Shown here in pieces: positions 56,701 through 64,000 of a stretch of 64,000 nucleotides of DNA. Below the pieces are notes generated by a model. That model ran no database searches. It saw only the letters and a list, made by a program, of their open reading frames with translations, and was not told the DNA's origin. Position numbers and translations under genes: made by a program. Source of the stretch: Planctomycetota bacterium (GTDB lineage Bacteria; Planctomycetota; PLA2; JAEUHO01); contig JAJDEN010000005.1 in the NCBI GenBank assembly GCA_029259775.1, positions 62,001-126,000 of the forward strand, written 5' to 3'. Numbering within the stretch: position 1 is the stretch's first letter; every line of letters begins with the position of its first letter.

Positions 56701-57476
56701 TTCGCCAGGGCCGTGCCTGCGATTTCCTTCCAGCTCTTCCCGCCGTTGGTGGACTCGAACAGGCCGCCATTGTGGTCGCCGTCGTTCCGCGTGCCCACGA
56801 GGAGACGCACGCTCTTCTTGGCGTCGACCTGAACCTCCCAGCTGAGATGGGTGCTCTTGAGCTTGGTCCAGCTCAGGGAGGCCAGGGCGCCGCTGGTGAT
56901 GTTGCTCCAGCTCTCGCCACCGTCGCTCGAGCGGTAGATCTGTCCGTCGATCACGCAGTAGAGGATCGACGAGTCCCGCGGATCGAGGCTGATGCGCACC
57001 TGGCTGCGCGGCCCGGGACGGTCCTTCTCGGAGATGCCCTTGAGCATGGGGCGCCATGTCTTGCCGCCGTCCTCGCTCCGTGCCGGACCCAAACCGTGGA
57101 CGTGGGCCCACAGGAGTCGGGACTTCTTCGGGTGGATGCGCAGGCCGCTCAGGCCTTGAACCTGCAGCCCCTTGTTGACGCCGACGCGCCAGGCGGCGAC
57201 CGCCGCCTTTTCCGGCTTCGAGGCCTCCTTCTCTTCGGCGCGCGCGGCGCCGGGCAGAGCGAGGATCGGGGCGACCACCAGCGCGGCAAACAGGAGGGCC
57301 CCAAGCACCCCCGAGGCGGGCACCTCCGAAGCGGACACGCGTGCGGCCGGAGAGCGATCGCCAGGATCGAGTCTGCGGTCCGCGGCGCCGAGGAGTTCCC
57401 CACGCAGGCCCTCTTCCCTGGAGAGCTTCTGCTCCTGAGAGAGTTGCCGTGCACGTCGCCAGTACCTGAGAGCCAT
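53721..57476 (-). CDS. Secreted BNR/sortilin-like plus WD40-like beta-propeller protein with Ala-Pro-Lys-Asp/Glu repeat tail
   Basis: Repeated VDPRDSSILYCVIDGQIYRSSDGGESWSNIT (BNR-type) and HVLSGSEDRTLRIWKASNGQAVAEVK (WD40-type); C-terminus DAPKDAPKDAPEDAAKDAPEDAAKDAPKDG.... Confidence 0.88.
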   Translation of the reverse strand: MALRYWRRARQLSQEQKLSREEGLRGELLGAADRRLDPGDRSPAARVSASEVPASGVLGALLFAALVVAPILALPGAARAEEKEASKPEKAAVAAWRVGVNKGLQVQGLSGLRIHPKKSRLLWAHVHGLGPARSEDGGKTWRPMLKGISEKDRPGPRSQVRISLDPRDSSILYCVIDGQIYRSSDGGESWSNITSGALASLSWTKLKSTHLSWEVQVDAKKSVRLLVGTRNDGDHNGGLFESTNGGKSWKEIAGTALAKSGLGNDTYFVRMDPKTDKVVTVAGRRGVFYSDDRGRKFKRVDPGGVDIHDIRGVSQMSGKSLFLADARGVWRSKSAGKKWDSKPLRSGDAIGVFVDPHNKKRLWAIWADRGIEVSEDSSHAKWAPFGGAFGATKEAPGDPDSGYRKAFISEIYVHPRDKKKIYLTSHVTGLHVSTDAGKTFTQVVAPDDHNDDGETKRLPSTTVPMAAVAVHPAREGRHLAISDGGIVYRSVDRAETWTPVGMLGHVAGMLVPDTADHSWLATGRTLSRSADDGATWQTLFPPADGSLDVDAETLVVGVHRGAAAEGKSGTLRILTDRDGMLYTSEDDGKTWSAAKPHKGISSSSDTWAAAMSVDAGNENHIVVAARSTYETWDPKDANGGVFETWDGGATWADITEGLRLSKNAKPDERRTKAYWNRAACVEIDTSSGLILYCANRRGLLVRPYIDPKAGKKLTTAPVWVDVTPKEPRHPEMAAHVHTVTADQTDTRIVLQLTGDGGAAAGYEITGRALKSRYVHETAEKPEGEAPAWAAFASPGDGVRLSSLSADAQLPGRLIGTDRLGGHGILIYEIAGSRPEVPSKDDPKKGDAKKADPSKGGTEDAAAPAMQPPEGMRAFTAGQDKTLRIWAVDKVATGQAAKPSLMNGHGNAVRCIALSPDESHVLSGSEDRTLRIWKASNGQAVAEVKLEAAAQDLAIDDDSQFAYLALGDTKKVVQVDIATRKLTELLGHKGSVLCVATSEDVNRAYSGGDDNIIIVWDATKGTEVNSMVYGAPVIALAVAADGSRVFAAGRDSTIAAFDATGKPAGRLDNLPAAASALALSPDGATLYATTKDGVLAINTKDLSAGATYAAPNAGALTCVETSADGLWIFAGDAKGGFWMWGKGKTKAHAARAQGHEGALHGICVTPDETELAADVDAPKDAPKDAPEDAAKDAPEDAAKDAPKDGAKDAPKAGPEDAPKDDAKDAPKDAPEDAPKADPAKPDAPKQPDAPKK
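53724..53965 (-). repeat. Short tandem repeats coding (D/E)-A-(P/A)-K tail
   Basis: Plus strand repeats of 'gcatccttgggcgcatcctt(c/g)g'-type 12-24 bp units; protein DAPKDAPKDAPEDAAKDAPEDAAKDAPKDGAKDAPKAGPEDAPKDDAKDAPKDAPEDAPK. Confidence 0.85.
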
Positions 57477-57626
57477 GCGGACTCCTTTCCGCTGCTGCCT
57501 TGGTCGGGGCGCCGGAATCACCGAAAGATGAGAATAGCAAAGGGGTTGGGGCGCCGCCACAGGTGCGTGGTGTTGCCACTCAGCGTGGCCTCAGCAAGCC
57601 ACACCCTCAGCCCGCCGAGCCCGTGC

Positions 57627-58769
57627 TCAGCGCTTGGGCCGCCGCTTGGCCCGGGGGCGCTTGGAGCGCGAGACCGCGGCGGCCGTCCGGGCGCCCTTGG
57701 TCCCCACGCCGGAGGAGCCCGAACCGGTCCCAGACCCTGGACGCGGCCTGAGCCGCGGGCGGCCTCCACTGCTGGCGCTCCCGCCACCGGCCTCGAGCAC
57801 GCTGTCGAGGAAACCAGCCATGCCGGCCCGAATCTCCGGCGGCGAGAGGACTTCAGCCTGGGCCCCGTAGCGCGCCACGTGCGTGTAGAGCCAGCGCGGC
57901 CGGCCAGGGGCCATCTTGAAGGTCTTCACGACCCCCCCGTCGGGCTGCTCCTGGAGGAACTTCTTCTCGGTCTCCTCGCGGATCCGGGCTGCCAGGACGG
58001 CATCGAAGCGCACCTTCACCGAGAGATCGCCAGGGCGCGGACGGTAGAGATCATCGCGGCGGTAGCTCTCGGCGGTGAACTCATCCGGTACCTCGTAGCC
58101 CTCGTCCGGGAGCAGGACGGCCGAACGCAGCCGGTCCACGCGGAAGGAGGCCATGTGGTCACGGAGTCGGTCGTGGGCGATCACGTACCAGTGGCCACGA
58201 TGGTCCACGAGCCCGTAGGGCTCGATCGTGCGCTCGGTGACGTCGTCGCGGCTCGCCGTGTAGTACACGACGCGCATCGCGATATTGCGGGACATGGCCT
58301 CCTTGATGAGGCAAATCGTCTCCGTGACGAGATCCGAGGGGGGCGTACCCGCCACGTTTTCGTCGAAGGCCTTCAGCGCGCGGCGATCCGGCCCGCCGAG
58401 CAGGTCCCGAAGCTTGCGGCGCAGGCGGGGCGCGGCATCCCCGAAGGCCGGAAGCGTGCCCCCTGACACGCTTCGGAGCGCAAGATCGATCGCCAGCGCC
58501 TCCTGCAGCGTGAGGTGGACCGGGCGATTCAGGTGCTCCGCGAAGCGAATGCTCACGGCGTCGCCGTGGATCGAGAACACGAGGTAGTTGTGCGGGAGGT
58601 ACGGCGGGACGCCGCACATCGTCAGCACCTCGGTGATGTCCGCCCAGATCTCGGTGTCGCGCACGCCAAAGATCGACGCCAGTTCGGGGATACGAATGCC
58701 CGGCCGGGCCCGAATGAGAGGAATCATCGCGAGGCAGCGACGAATACGATCACGTGCGACGGTGGACAT
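57627..58769 (-). CDS. WYL-domain transcriptional regulator
   Basis: Start MSTVARDRIRRCLAMIPLIRARPGIRIPELASIFGVRDTEIWADITEVLTMCG; WYL-type core REDDVTERTIEPYGLVDHRGHWYVIAHDRLRDHMASFRVDRLRSA. The longer ORF upstream part is out-of-frame artefact. Confidence 0.85.
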   Translation of the reverse strand: MSTVARDRIRRCLAMIPLIRARPGIRIPELASIFGVRDTEIWADITEVLTMCGVPPYLPHNYLVFSIHGDAVSIRFAEHLNRPVHLTLQEALAIDLALRSVSGGTLPAFGDAAPRLRRKLRDLLGGPDRRALKAFDENVAGTPPSDLVTETICLIKEAMSRNIAMRVVYYTASRDDVTERTIEPYGLVDHRGHWYVIAHDRLRDHMASFRVDRLRSAVLLPDEGYEVPDEFTAESYRRDDLYRPRPGDLSVKVRFDAVLAARIREETEKKFLQEQPDGGVVKTFKMAPGRPRWLYTHVARYGAQAEVLSPPEIRAGMAGFLDSVLEAGGGSASSGGRPRLRPRPGSGTGSGSSGVGTKGARTAAAVSRSKRPRAKRRPKR

Positions 58770-58854
58770 GCGGCGTGATTCTACGACGTGGGCTGCGCGG
58801 AGCAACGGCCAGCTTGAGAATGTGTGCGCGTGAACGTCTCGACGGACGGGCGCA

Positions 58855-60204
58855 TCAGCGTGGCTCGAGAATCGACCACGCCCGCGGCGCCGACACGAGC
58901 TCGCGCAGGTGGCGCCGGAGGCCCGCTGCGGTGGCGGATCGCAGGGCATCCACGGCGGCGCCGGGCTCCACCCCTTCCAGGGCGAGAGCGAGCATCCAGT
59001 GCGCCGTCGACTCGGGCTGGTTGAAGACGCGCAGGTGGCGACCGATGAAGCGCCGGCGACAGCGTTCGACCTCCGCGTCCGTCGGCCCGTCGCGGGCCGC
59101 TGCCCGCAGCGCCGCGAGCAGCGCCTTGCGATACGGCTCGATCTGGTCGACCTCGGCCGAGACGAGCCCGAAGGCGTAGTCGTGCTCGGCCTCGTAGCCG
59201 CCCGACAGCGAGTCGTCCACGAGGCCCTGGTGGTAGAGCGGAGCCTGGATCCGCCCGCCGTCGCCGAACAGGATCTCGAACAGGATCGCGCCCTGGATCC
59301 GGCGTCGGACGCGCCCCTGGGGGCCACGCCCCGGGCGGTCCTTGAGTCCCAGCAGGACCTGAGGACGGCTGATGGAGAGCTTCGTCCGGACTTCGCGCTG
59401 GGCGACGCCCTTCGGCTCCTCGGCAGCCCTGCGGCGATTGTGGTGGCCGCGGCGGCGCGTGCCGGTCACCTGATCCACGAGCGCCAGGACGCGTGCGGGA
59501 TCCACGTCGCCTGAGACCGTCAGCACCATGTTGGCGGGGCTGTAGTAGGCCGCGTGCGTACGCTGGAGGATGGCAGGATCGATCGGGGCGATGCTCGCGG
59601 CCGTGCCGCCGATGTCGATGCGCACCGGATGGCGGCGGTAGAGAGCCTGCAGCAGCCCGAAGTAGCCTCGCCAGCCGGCGTCGTCCTCGTACATGGCCAG
59701 CTCCTGGCCGATGATGCCCTTCTCGCGCTCCACGCCCGGATCGTCGGCGTGGATGTCGTCCATCGTCTCCAGCAGGGTGATGAGATTCTCCTCGAAGCGC
59801 GAGGTGGCCGAGAAGAGGTAGCTCGTGTGGGTGAAGGTCGTGAAGGCATTGGCGGAGGCGCCACGCGCCGCGTAGAGGTCGAAGACGTCCCCCTCGGGCG
59901 TCTGGAACATCTTGTGCTCCAGGAAGTGCGCGATCCCGTCCGGGAGTTCCTCCCCGTCAGGCAGATGGGTATCCATGCTGCCGTAGCGCGTCGTCATCAT
60001 CGCGTAGGACTTGCGGTAGCCCGGCATCGGGGCAACCCAGACTTCGACGCCCGATCGGGCACGCGCGCGGACCACGCGCCGCTTCGTCAGCGGCTCGACG
60101 AGGGTCTTGAAGCCTGCGGGGGCACGGCCTGCCCGCTTCGCCACCCGCTTGCTGGGCTTGCCCTTCGGCTGCTTCTGGGGCGACACGTTGGTCGTGGGCA
60201 TCAC
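58855..60204 (-). CDS. M16 family metallopeptidase (catalytic member, HFLEH)
   Basis: GIAHFLEHKMFQTPEGDVFDLYAARGASANAFTTFTHTSYLFSAT; HxxEH zinc motif. Confidence 0.92.
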   Translation of the reverse strand: MMPTTNVSPQKQPKGKPSKRVAKRAGRAPAGFKTLVEPLTKRRVVRARARSGVEVWVAPMPGYRKSYAMMTTRYGSMDTHLPDGEELPDGIAHFLEHKMFQTPEGDVFDLYAARGASANAFTTFTHTSYLFSATSRFEENLITLLETMDDIHADDPGVEREKGIIGQELAMYEDDAGWRGYFGLLQALYRRHPVRIDIGGTAASIAPIDPAILQRTHAAYYSPANMVLTVSGDVDPARVLALVDQVTGTRRRGHHNRRRAAEEPKGVAQREVRTKLSISRPQVLLGLKDRPGRGPQGRVRRRIQGAILFEILFGDGGRIQAPLYHQGLVDDSLSGGYEAEHDYAFGLVSAEVDQIEPYRKALLAALRAAARDGPTDAEVERCRRRFIGRHLRVFNQPESTAHWMLALALEGVEPGAAVDALRSATAAGLRRHLRELVSAPRAWSILEPR

Positions 60205-61511
60205 GCTCCCTCGGGGCGAAGGTAGAAGGTCGTGTCGAGCGCCAGGCGGCTGCCCACCCGGCGCACGGCGGCCGGCGTCACGCGCCGCACCTGGTCGAGG
60301 TAGGCGTCCGGGGATTCATGCAGACCGAGCGCCATGCGTTCCTGCAGCCAGCCGACCATCGCCCGCGGACTGTCCCGGAGCGCGTCGATCCGGTGCGCGA
60401 CATCCTTGCGGTAGGCGTCGAGCGCGCTCGCTTCGAGCGCACCGCCGGCCACCTCGCGGGCCAGCTTGAGGATCAGACGACGCGCCGCAGGCTCGTTCGC
60501 CGCGTCGACACCTGTTTGCACAAGCATGAGGCCCTTGGGCCGATGCCACCCGGCGGAGGCGTAGTAGCAGAGGCCATGCTCCTCCCGCACGACCCGAAAG
60601 AGCCGCCCGTAGCTCCCGCCTCCCAGCACGCCCGCCAGCGTCTCGGCGGCCACGCCTGGCGCCGTGCCACCGCGGATCGGCGCTCGGAAGCCGAACACGA
60701 GCTTGCCCTGGGTGACGGCATCGTCCTTGACGATGCGCCGCGGGCGGGCACGCGCGGCCCGAACCGAACCCACCGGCGGCACGCCGCGCATGCGTGTTGC
60801 GCGGCCGCTCCAGAGCAGGTGCTTCCGGATGGCGGCCGTCGCGTCGCGCAGACCCAGGTCCCCTACCAGGAAGATCTCGATCGGCGAGCGGCGGATGAGG
60901 TCCCTGTGCAGCGTCGCCAGGTCGACCGCGCTCACGCCGGCCACGTCGGCCTCGCGGCCCTGCGCGTCCAGACCGTACGGCTCGTTCCGGCAGACGGAGG
61001 CCAGGCAGCTCCGGAGAGCGAAACCAGCCTTGTCGTTGGTCATCCCACGCAGCCCGCGAATGTGGTTCACCTTCTCGCGCTCGACGATGTCGGGGTCGAG
61101 CGCCTCCGCGCCGCCCACGGTGGTGCGAAGGGGATCGCTCCAAACCTCGCGCAGCAGCTCCAGCCCCTGGGCCAGCATGCGCCCGGCGCGCGGTACGTGG
61201 GCGGTGGGCCAGTCCAGCGCCCCCACGAGCAGTTGGCGATCCCCTAGCTTGCCGACGCCTACATGCAGCGCGGCCCCGTAGAGGTCGCCCAGCCTGTGGC
61301 CGAGGGCCTCGCGCGTCGGATGGCGCCGCGTTGCGGACTGCAGGACCTGGGCGAGGATCGCGGTCGAGGTCGCTTCCGCGCCGAGGTCGCGATGCAGCGC
61401 GACACGGCAGTACGACGTCGTGAACCGGTTCGTCCGTAGGAGATGGAGCCGAACTCCAGGCGCGATCGTCCGTGTCACCGGAACGTCGCGTGCGCGCGTC
61501 GCTGTTGCCAT
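60201..61511 (-). CDS. M16 family peptidase-like protein (non-catalytic partner)
   Basis: Start MATATRARDVPVTRTIAPGVRLHLLRTNRFTTSYCRVALH; M16 fold but no HxxEH; VVREEHGLCYYASAGW. Overlaps the catalytic gene start (TGATG). Confidence 0.9.
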   Translation of the reverse strand: MATATRARDVPVTRTIAPGVRLHLLRTNRFTTSYCRVALHRDLGAEATSTAILAQVLQSATRRHPTREALGHRLGDLYGAALHVGVGKLGDRQLLVGALDWPTAHVPRAGRMLAQGLELLREVWSDPLRTTVGGAEALDPDIVEREKVNHIRGLRGMTNDKAGFALRSCLASVCRNEPYGLDAQGREADVAGVSAVDLATLHRDLIRRSPIEIFLVGDLGLRDATAAIRKHLLWSGRATRMRGVPPVGSVRAARARPRRIVKDDAVTQGKLVFGFRAPIRGGTAPGVAAETLAGVLGGGSYGRLFRVVREEHGLCYYASAGWHRPKGLMLVQTGVDAANEPAARRLILKLAREVAGGALEASALDAYRKDVAHRIDALRDSPRAMVGWLQERMALGLHESPDAYLDQVRRVTPAAVRRVGSRLALDTTFYLRPEGA

Positions 61512-61554
61512 CGTCGCTTTCGGCCTCCTGGGACGCATGTATGCTCGCACGGTC

Positions 61555-61578
61555 GGAGCTCGTTTTAGAACAAGCTCC
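61555..61578. promoter_or_regulatory. Inverted repeat in the divergent promoter region between the M16 pair and the LolA-like cluster
   Basis: ggagctcgtt-ttag-aacaagctcc, 10-bp arms with one mismatch, between start codons at 61511(-) and 61619(+). Confidence 0.4.
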
Positions 61579-61618
61579 TAGGAGTGAAGCTCGTGGAGAG
61601 CAACTCGTGGAGTGCAAT

Positions 61619-62578
61619 GTGAACACGCTTCGACCGCTACGCTCGTCCCGTTCCCATCGTTTCCGGCGCGGGCTCGCCCTCGCGCTGGGCTTCGGCTTCG
61701 CCATCGCGCTTGTGTGCGGCCGTCCGGCGGTGACCGAGGCCCGCGGCGGGGCGGCCGGGGCCAAGCCGAAGGCGCCAGCCAAGGCTCCCCAGCTCACGCC
61801 CAACCAGAAGTTCGGCGCCCAGTTGTTCGACCAGTGCATCTGGTACGTGAGCCAGGGACAGACCGCGATCCCGCGCACGAAGGACTTCCACATCTCCGTC
61901 ATCGCCGAACTCGATCTCGATACCACGAAGCACCGGGGCCCGATGCGCCTCTGGTGGCGCACGCCGGACAAGTTCCGCCAGGAGCTGACGACCAACAAGC
62001 GCACGACCACGAAGATCCTCAACGGCAACTTCATGTGGATCGTGCACCCGAACGGCACGACCCAGCGCATGCACGGCACGCCGGAGGGCGCTCGCGCCAT
62101 TCGGCAGCTCAAGGAAGACCGCACGCGCATGGGCGACCTGGCCCAGTTCATTACGCTGCAAGGGCTCAAGGGCCGCGGCGTGACGTTCGACTTCCAAGGC
62201 GAGAAGAAGGGGGACGGGGACTACGAGGGCCAGTGGCTCAAGGTCACGCGCCGCGCCCCCGGAGCGACGACGATGCACTTCTGGCTGGCCTTCGACAAGG
62301 CAGCCAACGGTGGCTACGTCGCCAAGTGGCCCGGCATCGTCCGCATCGACGGCGTGGCCAGCCAGCGCATCCCGACGGAGGACTTCATCCTCCGCTCGTG
62401 GACGGCGAGCAGCGCTGATGCCCGTCGCAAGTTCCGCTACCCCAAGACCATCACGGCCTACTCCCGGGTGGGCAACGAGCGGCCGGTGCGCTTCCTACGC
62501 GCGAACGTGCAAGCCATCAAGCTGAACATCGGCATTCCCGAGACGCAGTTCCGGCCGCCGGCGCCGAAGCGCCGGTAG
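61619..62578 (+). CDS. LolA-like outer-membrane lipoprotein carrier fold protein, paralogue 1
   Basis: Probable GTG start (VNTLRPLRSSRSHRFRRGLALALGFGFAIALVCG signal); MRLWWRTPDKFRQELTTNKRTTTKILNGNFMWIVHPNGTTQ. Confidence 0.8.
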   Translation: MNTLRPLRSSRSHRFRRGLALALGFGFAIALVCGRPAVTEARGGAAGAKPKAPAKAPQLTPNQKFGAQLFDQCIWYVSQGQTAIPRTKDFHISVIAELDLDTTKHRGPMRLWWRTPDKFRQELTTNKRTTTKILNGNFMWIVHPNGTTQRMHGTPEGARAIRQLKEDRTRMGDLAQFITLQGLKGRGVTFDFQGEKKGDGDYEGQWLKVTRRAPGATTMHFWLAFDKAANGGYVAKWPGIVRIDGVASQRIPTEDFILRSWTASSADARRKFRYPKTITAYSRVGNERPVRFLRANVQAIKLNIGIPETQFRPPAPKRR

Positions 62579-63604
62579 ATGCGCCGCTCCCTGGCAGCTC
62601 TCGCCGCACTCTGCGCCCTGGCTTGCGTCCTCGACGTGTTCGACGTCCCCGCGGCCCATGCAGTCTTCGCGGACGAGGTGCCAGCGAAAGTGCCGCCGGC
62701 CTCTCCCGGGAGCGCCGCGACCAAGGAACGGGCCGCCCAGAAGAAGGCGGCACCGTCGCAGGGGCGTGTCTGGTTTGCAGAAGCCGCCGCCTGGGTGCGC
62801 GGCGACGACCTCGACCGGAGCGCCGTCCGGCACGTCCACGTGGATCTGCTCAACGTGACGATGTCAGGTGCGACCGGCAAGCACGACGGCAACTTCCGGA
62901 TCTGGCTGCAGCTCCCGAAGCGCGTCCGCCTCGAGACGCGCGAGATGGGCAACACCCCGCTCACCGAGCGTCAGGTCAAGGTCCTCGACGGCGAGCAGAT
63001 GTGGATCCACACGAAGGTCGGAGGCTGGGCTCGTCAGCATGCGACCGGTAGTGAGGGCATGCGAGCCATCCGCCAGATGCAGAAGGATCGCGATGACTTC
63101 GCGAAGCTGACGCGCTTCCTGACGCTGCGTGACCTCGCCGGCCCCGGCGTCCGTTTCACCGACGCCCAGCAGGTCTCGTTTGCCTCCGGACATCTCAAGG
63201 GGGCCTGGATGAAGGTACGCCGCATCGCGCCCGGCGGAGGACGCATGGCCTTCCTGTTCGCGGGCCGGAAGGACGCACAGGGCTCCTGGCACGCCACCGC
63301 GCCCCACGCTGTCCTGGTGCCCGCGAACGCGCAGGCCGGTACGCCGGTCGAGCACTACGTCCTGAACGGCTGGCGCCGCGTCGGCAAACGCAACCTCCCG
63401 AGGCGCGTCCAGCGCTTCACGCAGTCTCCGAAGGCGAAGCTGCAGGACGGGACGAGCAAGAACGGCCACTTCGTGCGGACCCTGCTCGCGCACCCGATCG
63501 CGTTGCGCCTCAATACGCCGGCCCCCAAGGGCACGTTCGCCGCGGGGTTCCCAGCCCTGGTTGGGGAGACCACGAAGGCCCCGGCCGTGCCGAAGGAACG
63601 CTGA
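62579..63604 (+). CDS. LolA-like fold protein, paralogue 2
   Basis: ATG directly abuts the previous stop; signal peptide; FRIWLQLPKRVRLETREM...VKVLDGEQMWIHTKVGGWARQHATGSEGMRAIRQMQKDRDDFAKL aligns to paralogue 1. Confidence 0.8.
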   Translation: MRRSLAALAALCALACVLDVFDVPAAHAVFADEVPAKVPPASPGSAATKERAAQKKAAPSQGRVWFAEAAAWVRGDDLDRSAVRHVHVDLLNVTMSGATGKHDGNFRIWLQLPKRVRLETREMGNTPLTERQVKVLDGEQMWIHTKVGGWARQHATGSEGMRAIRQMQKDRDDFAKLTRFLTLRDLAGPGVRFTDAQQVSFASGHLKGAWMKVRRIAPGGGRMAFLFAGRKDAQGSWHATAPHAVLVPANAQAGTPVEHYVLNGWRRVGKRNLPRRVQRFTQSPKAKLQDGTSKNGHFVRTLLAHPIALRLNTPAPKGTFAAGFPALVGETTKAPAVPKER

Positions 63605-63675
63605 TTTCGACCCTCAACCCCGCCGCAGTGGGAAAGTGCGACTGCTGCGTGACCGACCCCTGGTAGTGGGAGCCC

Positions 63676-64000
63676 ATGAACATGCGCCGACTTGCCGCCA
63701 CGACCCTCTCCGCCCTCTCGCTCGCCCTCGCGGCCAGCCTGCTGCTCGCTCCGGAGCCGGCCGACGCCCGCGGCGGGGCGGCCGCTCCGAAGCCCGCCCG
63801 CCCCGATCCGCGCAAGGGGCCCACCTACTTCGACCAAGCCATCCACTGGGTCAACGACGGCAAGGCCGGTATCCACAAGGTCAGTGACTTCTTTGCCGAT
63901 CTGGCCAACGTGAAGTTCAACATCGACGGCAACAAGCACGAGGGGTACATGCGCCTCTGGCTGAAGACGCCGAAGAAGTACCGCGTCGAGCTGCGGCCGG
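63676..64000 (+). CDS. LolA-like fold protein, paralogue 3 (5' part, truncated by window edge)
   Basis: Read by hand: MNMRRLAATTLSALSLALAASLLLAPEPADARGGAAAPKPARPDPRKGPTYFDQAIHWVNDGKAGIHKVSDFFADLANVKFNIDGNKHEGYMRLWLKTPKKYRVELRP; no stop before the window end. Confidence 0.75.
   Translation, partial: MNMRRLAATTLSALSLALAASLLLAPEPADARGGAAAPKPARPDPRKGPTYFDQAIHWVNDGKAGIHKVSDFFADLANVKFNIDGNKHEGYMRLWLKTPKKYRVELRP

Noticed and set aside
55011-58466. 1151-aa plus-strand ORF
   Set aside because: Antisense to the BNR/WD40 and WYL genes, compositionally biased, crosses an intergenic region; artefact.
58770-59327. N-terminal ~185 aa of the 566-aa ORF at 57627-59327
   Set aside because: Ser/Arg-rich out-of-frame read-through of the M16 gene; the WYL protein starts at MSTVARDRIRRCLAMIPL (58769).

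Overview
A 64 kb, high-GC bacterial chromosomal window. Gene content looks planctomycete-like, but that taxonomic call is an inference. It carries about 40 credible protein-coding genes, many joined by ATGA/TGATG-type overlaps. I recognised no rRNA, tRNA, CRISPR array, prophage or transposase. Housekeeping and metabolic genes include leuS, transketolase, TrkA/TrkH, a TrmH-family methyltransferase, two different sirtuins, flotillin plus an NfeD/OB-fold partner, an FMN-binding glutamate-synthase-like protein, an M16 protease pair, and a WYL regulator. There is also a TolC/MacA/MacB-type efflux operon and an envelope-glycan cluster (two GT39, one GT2, one carbamoyltransferase). The most unusual content is a set of secreted, Cys-rich or low-complexity envelope proteins. 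(i) A ~2,690-aa secreted protein at 18435-26513(-) has about ten SdrD_B/Cna-B-like repeats (several with extra conserved cysteines), a dockerin-like segment, and four to five copies or half-copies of a '...IHTSCSKPIGPG..FG.F.VV.G.S' module. These modules are interleaved with three long cationic Ser-Gly-Lys tracts encoded by 30-bp tandem repeats. (ii) Two paralogous lipoproteins (26972-28054 and 36827-37714, both -) are built from a ~22-aa 'PA-x-Y...V.V.PA' Tyr/Val/Cys repeat and carry different C-termini. All three genes have a strong hairpin terminator about 80-95 bp downstream. Two of the three share an AT-rich 'AAAAAGAGAACAnnCGGCA' upstream element. A thioredoxin-fold protein with a DsbA-like CPHC motif sits next to one of the lipoproteins. 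I suggest this as a candidate disulfide-linked proteinaceous envelope system. The very long antisense ORFs in the track are rejected as high-GC artefacts.
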